Shown here one piece after another: positions 19,388 to 29,019 of a stretch of 39,652 bases of DNA. This DNA comes from Nemertoderma westbladi (lineage: Eukaryota; Xenacoelomorpha; Nemertodermatida; Nemertodermatidae). Numbering within the stretch: the stretch's first letter is position 1; every line of letters begins with the position of its first letter. Location: assembly GCA_032718475.1 (NCBI GenBank), contig JAUCBJ010005757.1, positions 1 to 39,652 of the forward strand, read 5' to 3'. The position numbers and the translations under genes were made by a program. The notes under the pieces are model-generated. The model was given only the letters and a program-made list of their open reading frames with translations, was not told the origin of the DNA and did no database searches.

Positions 19388-19924
19388 GTGATGAAACGCG
19401 CCCTAGTCTCCACACCCATCCTCGCTCACTTCGAGCCTGAACTCGATACAACACTCGAGACCGACGCCTCCCGGATGAGTGGGTTGGGGTACGCTCTCCT
19501 CCAGCGGCACGGAACCGACTGGAGGCTCGGCGAGTGTGGCTCCCGTTTTATAACGGATATGGAGTCGCGCTACACGATGGTGGAGCTCGAGTTGCTCGCC
19601 ATCGCCTGGGCCACCCACAAGTGTCGCCTATACCTTGTGGGCCTCCCTCACTTCAAACTGGTGGTGAACCACCAGCTGCTGGTGTCAATCCTGGACCACC
19701 AGACTATCGACACCACGGACAACACGAGGATCCAGCAGTTGAAATCCAAACTGTCATCATATGTATTTACAACCATATGGAGGAAGGGGAAGGAACACCA
19801 CATCCCCAACGCGTTGTCCCGATCACTAGTGGACGACCCGACCTCCGACGATCATGTCGGCGACGGGGACATGGGCCACTATCTACATGCTGTGACGTCA
19901 CAGGCGGCCGACGTCATACTGTAG
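19388..19924 (+). pseudogene. Gypsy RNase H domain with a changed catalytic position
   Basis: LETDASRMSGLGYALLQ (first catalytic Asp) and YTMVELELLAIAWA (catalytic Glu) are present. The third site, normally (V/T)DHQ.L, reads VVNHQLL: Asp is replaced by Asn. RKGKEHHIPNALSR closes the domain as in Gypsy elements. This is a single open frame ending at 19924. Confidence 0.88.
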
Positions 19925-19969
19925 GACTCTGACTCGGCGGAATACAACCCCGACCACCCCCTCTGCACA

Positions 19970-21141
19970 TTGGCAATGACGGCACATAGCGACCCCGACT
20001 ACATCGCCCTCCTCAACGCCATTCAGGCTGGGTTCCCGCCACCCTCCCGCCAACTCCTAGGAGTCCAACCCTACTGGTCCATCCGGGACAAACTCTCAGC
20101 CGACCACGACTTGGTGCTGTACGGACAGCGAATCGTGGTCCCGCAGGCCACACGATGGGAAACACTGGCTCGCCTCCACACCGCCCACCAGGGAGTCAAA
20201 AAGACTCTGCTGCGGGCCCGTCAGACCGTCTACTGGCCCGGGCTAACTAATGACATCCGGACTACCATCGCCTCATGCGAGCCGTGCATAACATGCCGGG
20301 CCAGCCTCACCAAGGAGCCACTCCTACGGGACCGCGAGGCCACATGGCCGTTCGAGAAGATCGCAGGTGATCTTTTCAAACTCAATGGCAAACACTACCT
20401 CGCCACTGCGGACCGCTACTCAGTGTGGCCCGAGGTATATGGGTACAGAAGCTACCCCACGGCCACCTCCACAGCCGCACACATCCGGGACATCTTCACC
20501 CGGTTCGGTGTCCCCACGCGTTTCGCTTCTGATGGCGGCCCACAGTTCTCGGGAAAGAACTTTACGGATTTCCTAAGTGTCTGGGGAGTCGAGCCTATCA
20601 CATCCTCCCCAGTTTACCCACAGAGTAACGGCCTTGCGGAGTCCGCTGTCAAGGCGACTAAGGTGTTACTAACTAAGACAGGGGGGAAACTGGACTCATC
20701 GTCATTCCAGGAGGGACTCCTGGAACTTCGCAACTTCCCCCGCGCCCATGGAAAGTCGCCGGCTGAGATCCTGTTTGGCCACCTGGTACGCACTCGGGTG
20801 CCTACACATAGCCGGGCTTTCCTCGCCAACCACCAGACGACCCGCACGGAGCTCGACCAGGCAGTGCCCTTGCTCCTAAAATCCCAGACAGCCACATACA
20901 ATCGTGGCGACGACCCCTACCCCCCTTAGCGGTAGAGGCACCTGTGCGGGTTCAGAACCCCACATCGAAACGTTGGGACCGCACCGGGGTCATTGTGGAA
21001 TCAAATCCCAACCGGAGGTACAGCGTTCGGACGCCTTCCAGTCGGTGTCTCACCCGCAACTGCCGCCACCTCATCCAGGACACGGCCACTGGCATCAACG
21101 ACGGCTCCAGCGCAGCCACAGAAGGGCGTTCACTGGGCTGA
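19970..21141 (+). pseudogene. Gypsy integrase
   Basis: The first 320 codons are open to 20929. A zinc-binding HHCC is visible (LHTAHQG then CEPCITC), preceded by RIVVPQATR. The catalytic core has DLF, then FASDGGPQFSG and SNGLAESAVKA giving the D,D,E triad. After a frame change near 20930 the C-terminal part VRVQNPTSKRWDRTGVIVE and the LTRNCRHL tail follow to a stop about 21141. The triad residues look intact even though the C-terminus is shifted. Confidence 0.9.
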
Positions 21142-21237
21142 CGAACAAGCCAGTGGGTCCCCCGATCAGCCACGCCACCGAAGGCAACCGCCCAATAGAC
21201 TATGATAGTTTGTGGATTGTGGGTGCACCAACAAACT

Positions 21238-21247
21238 AGAAAGGGGG
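21238..21247 (+). other. Gypsy polypurine tract
   Basis: AGAAAGGGGG directly before the 3' LTR, the expected plus-strand priming site. Confidence 0.8.
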
Positions 21248-21486
21248 TGTAGGGATACCATCCAGCCCGGACTCATTACTACGTGGCTTGCCCAAATATG
21301 GTAGTCCTTGTGAATACACCAATATACTTTCAGTATCATGGGGTAGACAACAGTCAGACAGTGTGGGATACTGTAGGTTGTACGCCTAGCTAGCAGCAGC
21401 ACCGCTTACCGGTTATAATAACAATATACAAATACAATATGATTGCAGCCCGATAGTTGTATTTTCCGGCTCATCATATTACCACA
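21248..21486 (+). repeat. Gypsy 3' LTR, 239 bp
   Basis: TGTAGGGATACC to ATTACCACA; near-identical to the 5' LTR apart from scattered substitutions and lack of the 28-bp palindromic block. Followed by TSD TCACC at 21487-21491. Confidence 0.95.
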
Positions 21487-21491
21487 TCACC

Positions 21492-21675
21492 CCCTTATAA
21501 AAGTACACCCTCCACTGTGGATCTAAAGAACTTAGTCTTCAGGTGTTTGGAGAGATCTGATTTCCAGTGGTATCCATTTTTGATATCCATCTTTGCTTTC
21601 CTAACTTCTATGTCTTTATTGCTACTCTCTATCCATAACACAAGGTACTGGAAGTCGTCAACCTTTCATTGTTGG
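21492..21675 (-). pseudogene. old LINE reverse transcriptase, upstream part of the split copy
   Basis: The minus strand reads VDDFQYLVLWIESSNKDIEV, WKSDLSKHLKTKFFRSTVEG and then a Tyr-to-stop change just before the Gypsy insertion point. It joins across the TCACC duplication to the segment at 15134-15523. Upstream it ends at the foldback element at 21676. Confidence 0.85.
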
Positions 21676-21756
21676 GCACTGATACGACATGGGTACCTAC
21701 ATTTTACTTGCAAATTTTTTCGATTTTTAGTGTTCTAGAACTTATATTTTATTACT

Positions 21757-22230
21757 CCATCTACTTCCAACATCCCCTGTCCACCCACTCCATCTACCTC
21801 TGACATCCCCTATCCACTAACTCCATCTACCTCTGACATCCCTGTCCACCAACTCCAACTACCTCTGACATCCCATGTCCACCCGCTCCATCTACCTCTG
21901 ACATCCCCTATCCACTAACTCCATCTACCTCTGACATCCCTGTCCACCAACTCCAACTACCTCTGACATCCCATGTCCACCCACTCCATCTACCTCTGAC
22001 ATCCCATGTCCACCCACTCCATCTACCTCTGACATCCCCTGTCCACCAACTCCATCTACATCTGATATCCCTGTCTACCCACTCCATCTACCTCCAATGC
22101 TCCCTGTCCACCCACTCCATCTACCCCATCTCCTGTTCATCTACTACATCTACCTCCGACATCCCCTGTCCACCCACTCTATCTACCTCCGATATCCCCT
22201 GTTCATCTACTCCATCTACCTCCAGAAAAC
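21757..22230 (+). repeat. 33-bp minisatellite, about 14 copies
   Basis: The unit is near CTCCATCTACCTCTGACATC followed by CCCTGTCCACCCA. Copies vary in length and sequence, more so towards 22230. It lies inside the foldback element. Confidence 0.85.
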
Positions 22231-22670
22231 CAGGCCCATCACCATTTCCGGTTAACAACTCCCTGTTCAATCTCATAGTCGTCCTGTTTCTCTTAGTCGT
22301 CCTGTTTGAATGTGCTATTATGGTGGTTAATTTCTTATTGTACCTCTATATTATCTCTCAAGGAATGTTCCAGAACATTATTTAATATCCCCAATTACGT
22401 ATTAATATACGAGTTTGCAAAACACCCCATCATTATACTCTTTAGTCAGAACACCCTATGTGCAATTGAAATATTCCCTATGTCAAATTTGCTTCTACTG
22501 GTGATAAGGCAGAAGACCCTAACACACTGTAATATGGTAGAATACGTTATCTCGTTGAGATAGGGTGTTGTGCCACATAGGTAAAACGGACAACAGCATG
22601 AGAAAGAGCACCCCCGATTTGCTCAGAATCGATCAAAACCTCAAAATGGAAAATCTTAGATAGGGTGTTC
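22231..22670. other. no gene recognised inside the foldback element
   Basis: An open stretch at 22306-22563 (plus) has no family resemblance I can see and is probably chance. Confidence 0.4.
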
Positions 22671-22673
22671 CAC

Positions 22674-22765
22674 CTTCTGACGGCAGAATTAGGGTTAGGG
22701 TCAAATTCACTGTAGGGTTACTAGGGTTAAGGCCAGATTTCAATTAGGGTTAGCACTTTTACCCT
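22674..22765 (+). repeat. degenerate TTAGGG-type patches
   Basis: (AA)TTAGGGTTAGGG at about 22689, TAGGGTTACTAGGGTTAAGG at about 22713 and ATTAGGGTTAGC at about 22744. Too short and broken to be a telomere. Confidence 0.5.
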
Positions 22766-22785
22766 AATCTGCTGGCAGTGCTGGA

Positions 22786-22862
22786 TCCCCGAGACGCGGG
22801 CGTCGCCGAGACGCGGGCGTCGCCGAGACACGGGCGTTGCCGAGACGCGCGCATCCGAAACG
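22786..22862 (+). repeat. 15-bp GC-rich tandem repeat
   Basis: CCGAGACGCGGGCGTCG recurs four to five times with small changes. Confidence 0.75.
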
Positions 22863-23002
22863 TGGGTCAAGTAGCACACTAAGACCGTAGGTACCCATGT
22901 CGTATCAGTAAATATTTATAAAATGATAAATTATAAGTTCTAGAACACTAAAAATCAAAAAAACTTGCAAGTAAAATGTAGGTACCCATGTCGTATAAGT
23001 GC

Positions 23003-23673
23003 CGCTTTATCAACCCACCAGTAGTACTCTGCTAGCTATTGCGGTTTGCAAATATATCCAAATAAATCTGGATGTCAACCAATGTCGTCTCATTCGACTT
23101 AGGAATTATTAGGTCAGGTCCGTTGTTGGTCGTTGATCTATCTTATATAATTATAATGAACACTCACCACTAATTCCTTCTTTATTCTTTACAACATGAC
23201 CGCTGGAATTTTTAGAGCTGGGGTCAAACATATGTGGTTTCATGATTGGCTAGTTAGTACGTAGTTAATTTATTAATTACCTAGAAATACTATCCTAAGC
23301 TACAATAGGCCTAATATGAAGGAAGCTAAAAATATATTATTTGGGAAAATATCCATATTCCTCCCCATTTTCAATTTTTGTAATAGCGAATTAGCATTTA
23401 TTATATCGTAGCAGTTATAGACATAATTAATTAATGTTATTAATTTATTATTGTTGTAATTAATCATTAATGTTCTTGAACGTAACTGTAAAAATAATGA
23501 TTTTTATGGTAGTATTTTAAAAAAAAATTACGGATCTAGCATGGATGAGTAGTGAGTACGGAACTAGTACGGAACTCGAGGGTAATAAAATACAATTTAT
23601 TGATTTCATTGATTTAATTTATTTTCTTTAAATTATCCCATTTATTGTCCGTAAATGTTCGGACTTTAAAGGG
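23003..23673. other. AT-rich intergenic stretch
   Basis: No gene, RNA or clear repeat seen. Confidence 0.4.
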
Positions 23674-24181
23674 TAACGGTTCCGTATGCCACTACACTTT
23701 TTAAACGTAAATCATTGTTGCTATGGCAACCATTGAGAGTTCTAGAACACCACATAAACATTATTTAACTGTTCTAGAACATAAATAAAATGAAATATAA
23801 TGTTCTAGAACATATAGCTGGTAATTTTAAAAATTCTAAATAGCTATATTTAAAAAAATTAAAGGAATTTTTTTAATAAATTGAGTGTTATAAATGTTAT
23901 AATTCCAGGTAGCTAGTAATTTTTAAGATAGCTAGTATTTTTTGTGGCAGCTAATAAAAAATAAAATTATTAAAAATTGTAAATATTGTAAAATTTTTTT
24001 TAAATTACAACCTAATTTAAAATTAAGAAATAACTAGCTACATGTTTTAGAACATTATATTATTTATTTGAAGTATGTTCTAGAATAGTTAAATAACACT
24101 TATATGGCGTTTTATAACTACTATTATTGCCATAGTAACAATGATTAAGGTTTAAAAAGTGTAGTGGCATACGGAACCTTA
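23674..24181. mobile_element. 508-bp MITE with long inverted ends
   Basis: GGTTCCGTATGCCACTACAC and the following TTTTTAAAC at 23678-23707 recur inverted at 24148-24178. The similarity continues inward for about 100 bp (ATTGTTGCTATGGCAA versus ATTGTTACTATGGCAA). The interior is AT-rich with GTTCTAGAACAT motifs and no coding capacity. Confidence 0.8.
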
Positions 24182-25592
24182 GCCAAATGTTAAGTTGTAG
24201 GATCTTTTGCTCCAAAAGATAGTTCAAATTTTTATCGAATTTTTGTTTCATTATTTGATTGACGTTTTGGAATATCACCTTCACCCACAAAGAAGAGCTA
24301 GTATACAGTATAGTAGCTAGTATTATTCAATTAGACATTTGTGCAAAATTTACCTCTTAAACTTCTAATTCAAAAAGGAAAAAAGAAAACAACATATTTT
24401 AAAATAAGGAAGTAGGCCTACTATTTTCAAAAACAATAATATATTTTTATGAAAATATAGGCCCTACTAGCTACAGTAGTAAGAAAAACACTAGCTACCA
24501 TAAAAATATATACTAAGGTTCTATAATTCACCAGGCACAACTAGGCAAGGAATTAGGACTAGAACATTCTACTAGAACATTCACCAATGTCAAAAAAACA
24601 CTCAAAACTCGAAAAAATCAATGTTCAAAAATGGTTACACAAACTATACTAGCGCCGAAATGCCGTCTAGGTATGCACAACAATGAGATCTCTTATTAGG
24701 CCTATGTTATTACATTTGTTAGCTATAGAGTCAAAATTTAACACCAGCTAACGTTCTAGAATAATATTTGTACTGTAATAATTCAGTGTGGCTTCTTTGG
24801 AGGAGCAAATTGATAACGACAAACTTTATTATAATCTTCACATTGACGTGAAATTCACTGTGTGTTCATTTATTTTGAAATTTGACTCTCAGGGTAGCTA
24901 ATAAATTCCGTCTGCATGGCCTATAGATTACAAAACCGTGGTTATTTCCTTATGAGGATTTAAACCTTACTGGTGATAAATTTTAAAATATATATATTTT
25001 GGATGTAATTCAATAGTTTTTATGGATATATAAATAATAATTATTCTGTTCAGTGGAGTCTTGAATGCTTTCAAAATTACCAACGTACATAAAATTTTAC
25101 ATATAGTAAACATTACAATTATTATTGTTACAGTATGCCGCCAATGACATCTAAAACTTTGTACAGTATTTATTAAATAAAAATAATAAATAAAATACTA
25201 TGTTCTAGAACTCTTGATTATGTTAACCTATCAGCGAACCGGTGATATCCTCGTAACAACGCAGCAAAGAAATCACTAACCTAAAACTTCTTGTTTGTTG
25301 AGTATTTTACATAGATGATAGCCATTATTGTACAGTAGGCTATGTGTAAGATTAATTCCGTTCAGTTAGTACAGAGCTGCCTACGATGCCTTGGCTTTTT
25401 TTACTGTTACCAGCCTGGGGTCCGCATCGGAGGCTACCTGGAACGGATCTAAACGACCTTCTCGGACGACCTCCACCTCTTCCCCATAACCACGATTCTG
25501 TCAACTGTGGGGTGAGCCACTAAGTAGGCGAAGCCTTAGAATAAGATTACCTTTAACGAATTGTCTGTCGTCGTCTGTCATCGTCGTCGTCG
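24182..25592. other. intergenic stretch, no gene seen
   Basis: AT-rich. GTTCTAGAAC motifs near 24750 and 25200 and TATTTATTAAATAAA near 25170 hint at more MITE relics. A CGTCGTCGT trinucleotide run at 25565-25597 is the landing site of the BEL element. Confidence 0.4.
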
Positions 25593-25597
25593 TCGTC
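25593..25597 (+). repeat. BEL target-site duplication, left (TCGTC)
   Basis: The same five bases follow the right LTR at 36331-36335. The left copy lies in a TCG microsatellite, so the match is partly expected, but position and length fit BEL/Pao. Confidence 0.8.
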
Positions 25598-26832
25598 TGT
25601 AAAAGCCTTTGCTGAATTGCCCCGTTATTTTTATTATCTTTTACATTAAAATACTCTGTAGTTGATTTAATAAGTGTAAGAGACCGTATTATTGCTGTAT
25701 CGGTGTTTTTAGAGGATCTAAGACCCATTTCCTCTGTATGTGTACTGTGAAAGGCATATTTTATGATTCTATGGCAATTCGTGACGCAAAAGGGTGATAG
25801 CTACTCTTGAACAGTAGTTACTATGACTACGGTTAACAGCTGACATTCATACGTGTTGATTTCCTTTGTTCTACGGCGTCTCTCAGTTCAGTCAGCCAAT
25901 GAGAGCGTTTTTGTGGCTCCTTGTACAGAGAATTTCCGAGAAATGACGAAATGCCTATGTGCAGTGTTTATCATTCAGTCTTGAGCCAAAGAAAGAACGG
26001 CTTAGAAATATTTTGTGCTGTACTGCTTTTTAGTCGTACACTGGTAGGTTTAATTAAAAAGGGCATATATCCTTTAACTGACTGATTGATATATTCAAAA
26101 CAACTGACTACTTGAATATCTCATGCCTATGTGCACTGACATACCGGTACTGAATTGTTGTTTTATACTGCTATTTGCTGTCAGTTCTTCATAATATGGT
26201 TGATGAATTATTATATTTGGAATAACGATAAATAACCCCGCAACCCAATATTCTTGATATACCGAAGGTAAGAGAGAAAGGTTACCAATAACGATTGTGA
26301 CTTGTGTTAAAGTGGTTTGAAGTGAATCTAATGTTATTTGATAGACCCTACATGAGTCAGCCTGTGTTCCTTTTATATGTGACTAAAATCAGTGAAGATT
26401 GGCAGATTAGTGTGCAGTATTGTGCAGCATAGTGTATGAGTGAGTCTGTTAAAGAAGCAATTCCTAAAGAATGCGCCATATATGTGGATTATAATTAAGC
26501 CATATCGTTGTGAGTAGTTTAAGTCATAACTCTGTTTATGTAGATAAAGCGCCACGTCCTAAAGGAACTGTTAATATTACCGAAGGTGAATAATATTGTC
26601 AGAGATTATATAATACTGTCAGTCGAATAATACATTAGGCTTACATAGCAATACAAATTAAACCGTCGAACCCAATCTCCCGGGAATATCCAGCGGGTGA
26701 ATGGTCGCGCACGGATTGGTTTCGACTAGTGTAGTGAATCAAATACTTGTCATAGACTAAAAAGCAGATTTATTATCTAGAAGACATTCTAATTTGGCGG
26801 GTTAAACTGCCAAAGGTCTGAAAGCGCGAACA
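25598..26832 (+). repeat. BEL 5' LTR, 1,235 bp
   Basis: Starts TGTAAAAGCC and ends GCGCGAACA. Comparison by eye with 35096-36330 shows three substitutions (near 25724, 25733 and 26058) and no indels. It should hold the element's promoter and polyadenylation signal; I cannot place them exactly. Confidence 0.95.
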
Positions 26833-27127
26833 TTAAAGGATATTGCTTCTTTATTGCAGTAAGCAATAAAGTTGAAAGTACCGGTCAACCGGTAAACCTG
26901 AACAGTACACCTGTAGGTCAGTAGGCCCAACCGCTAGAACCGGTACTGCCGTATAAGTACACTAGTATTATTCGATTTGATTGTTGTATACCGGTAGGCT
27001 GTTTAGGGGATTAGGGATTGATCACCCCTTATACCTTTATATGGTTTACTTATTTCTGTCAAGTTTTATTTATTTGTAGGCCAGTATTGAACAGAAGGCG
27101 TGTAAGCCTGATCAGATTGTACAGACG

Positions 27128-27703
27128 ATTTGTAGGCTAAGCTGTTGTCTGATTGCTGTTAAGTCCGAACGGATTGCAGTGTGTGTAGATCACCTGTCCG
27201 ATTAAGTACGATTAGGCAGTAGGGGCAGTGAACACTGTAAGGTAAACCCCCAACTAAAGAATAAGTCGCACTACTGGGTTAGAGCGCATACTCCCTAATC
27301 ATTTCGGAGTCTGCATGTCCTGTAGTTTATTTAGGCTTGAGAGTAGTCTGCCATCGTTTAGTCTGTACTTTGTTTGTGTAAGTCTGTACGGGTAGCGTAT
27401 AATTTTATTTAGATAATTTGTAGGCTGGATAGTTGTCTGGCTGTTATTAGGTCTGAACGGATTGCCGCGTGTGTAGATCATCTGTCCGATTAAGTACGAT
27501 TAGGCAGTAGGGGCAGCGAACGCTGTAAGGTAATCCCCCAACTAAAGAATAAGTCGCACTACTGGGTTAGAGCGCATACTCCCTAATCATTTCGGAGTCT
27601 GCATATACCGTAGTTTGTTTAGGCTTGATAGTAGTCTGTCAGTGTTCGGTCTGTATTTTGTTTGAGTAGTTTGTACGCGTAGCGTAATATTTATTATTCA
27701 GAG
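27128..27703 (+). repeat. 288-bp tandem duplication in the BEL leader
   Basis: Copy 1 at 27128-27415 and copy 2 at 27416-27703 share long identical blocks such as AAGAATAAGTCGCACTACTG and CTCCCTAATCATTTCGGAGT, with scattered differences. Confidence 0.92.
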
Positions 27704-28629
27704 TTTATGCGATTATCCGCAACATTCATTCCCCAAGTTTGTTCCTACAGTAATTGTGTTTGTTATACATACCGCTATAGTTAAATTAACCCCGGTACTA
27801 CACGGGCTGCTCGGCGTAGGTAAAGACTGGTGATTTTGTGCATCGGTCACTCCAGCAGATGCCGTGGTTCTTTTAGCTGTTCAAGTATATTTAACTACTG
27901 ATTGTCTGTTATATAAGTACTCGTACCTAATTTAGGGTTTAGTGTACAGTACTTTCCGAAGTAATTATTGTAGACATTATATTTGTGTTGTAAAGTGGTT
28001 GATAGGCACATTCGATTAGCTCTATTAACTTCTAGGTAGGAACACTCCGTGATACATAACGTAGAACCTATAGCGATACGGCTATAGGTCGTCAGGCGGT
28101 GGTATTTTCCTATCTAGACAACGCAGTGTATTTACTACTACTTATTATTTCAAATACCGTAGTACCCTGTCCGTTGTAATAACCGGTTATCTAACCCTTT
28201 GTTAGGCTGGTTTGTAGACTTCTTGTAAAAAATTACCCTAAAAATTCGTATTTTGTGTTTTTTGTAAATTTTTGCATTTATTTAGAGATTGTAATCTCAC
28301 CCGAATTGTACGTAATTTGTAGTATTAAGTAACTTAGGTAAATTAGAATTATTTGTTTTAGTGTCCTATACGTAACACTTCACTGAAAGCGCACCGCTTT
28401 GTGTAGTGATTACTCCCCAGAAATAATAACATTTATTTCAAACATAGACAAAACCCATTAAAACGGGTATATATATATTATAAATCAAATCTAACGATTT
28501 ATAAATAGTAGGCCTACCATACAACCATTAGGTCTCAATATCAGTTGGATTACTGCTCAAATAACGGTAGTAAAGTAAGTAAAGTAACCAAGTAACCCTA
28601 AAATACAGAAATTCAATTATTTAAAATAA

Positions 28630-28820
28630 TTGATATACCGGTATTTACGATAGGCCTATTATCTTTATTTCTATAAATTTAGGCTGAAATTATACCGGTA
28701 CTTATAATTAATTCTAGTCCAGAATTATATATACTACAAACTGTAAACTGTATACCGGTATTCCCGATAGGCCTATTATATATTTATATATATTTGTGCT
28801 AAAATTATACCGGTATTCTG
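28630..28820 (+). repeat. pair of imperfect direct repeats with TACCGGTA palindromes
   Basis: ATACCGGTATT.. CGATAGGCCTATTAT .. AAATTATACCGGTA occurs at about 28636-28700 and again at about 28752-28814. Confidence 0.7.
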
Positions 28821-29019
28821 TGATGAACCTAGTCTGTAATAATACTTATATAGTTATATATACCATAAGCATACCGGTGTTCTAATATATTATATATATA
28901 TCCTACTACACTGAGTAGCAGTAACGGTAATTAATTACTAGGCTAGCAGTTCATACTGAGTTACTAGACTTGCTTAGACTGTAATATAGCAGTAGGCATT
29001 CAACTGTACATACCTAGTC

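Larger units (their letters stand above)
15524..21486 (+). mobile_element. Ty3/Gypsy LTR retrotransposon, decayed, interrupted by a nested LINE
   Basis: LTRs start TGTAGGGATACC and end ATTACCACA (TG...CA). Between them, in order, are a primer-binding-site position, gag with a zinc knuckle, protease, reverse transcriptase, RNase H, integrase and a polypurine tract: the order protease-RT-RNaseH-integrase defines Gypsy. Removing the nested insertion leaves about 4.97 kb. Several in-frame stops and frameshifts show it is inactive. It is inserted in an older LINE on the opposite strand, about 1.1 kb upstream of the kinesin start codon. Confidence 0.95.
21676..23002. mobile_element. foldback element with about 85-bp inverted ends
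   Basis: GCACTGATACGACATGGGTA and onward at 21676-21752 recur inverted at 22921-23002, including TTAGTGTTCTAGAACTTAT. A third partial end copy lies at 22884-22905. The interior contains a 33-bp minisatellite, TTAGGG-type repeats and CGAGACGCGGGCGT repeats, with no transposase. It abuts the LINE remnant, so it probably inserted there. Confidence 0.7.
26833..29019 (+). other. BEL leader (5' untranslated) region
   Basis: No long frame. No TGG-type primer-binding site directly after the LTR is obvious (the sequence begins TTAAAGGATATTGC). The leader includes a 288-bp tandem duplication and, near its end, repeated TACCGGTA palindromes. Confidence 0.75.

Noticed and set aside
22674-22765. Interstitial telomere
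   Set aside because: Only a few broken TTAGGG units.
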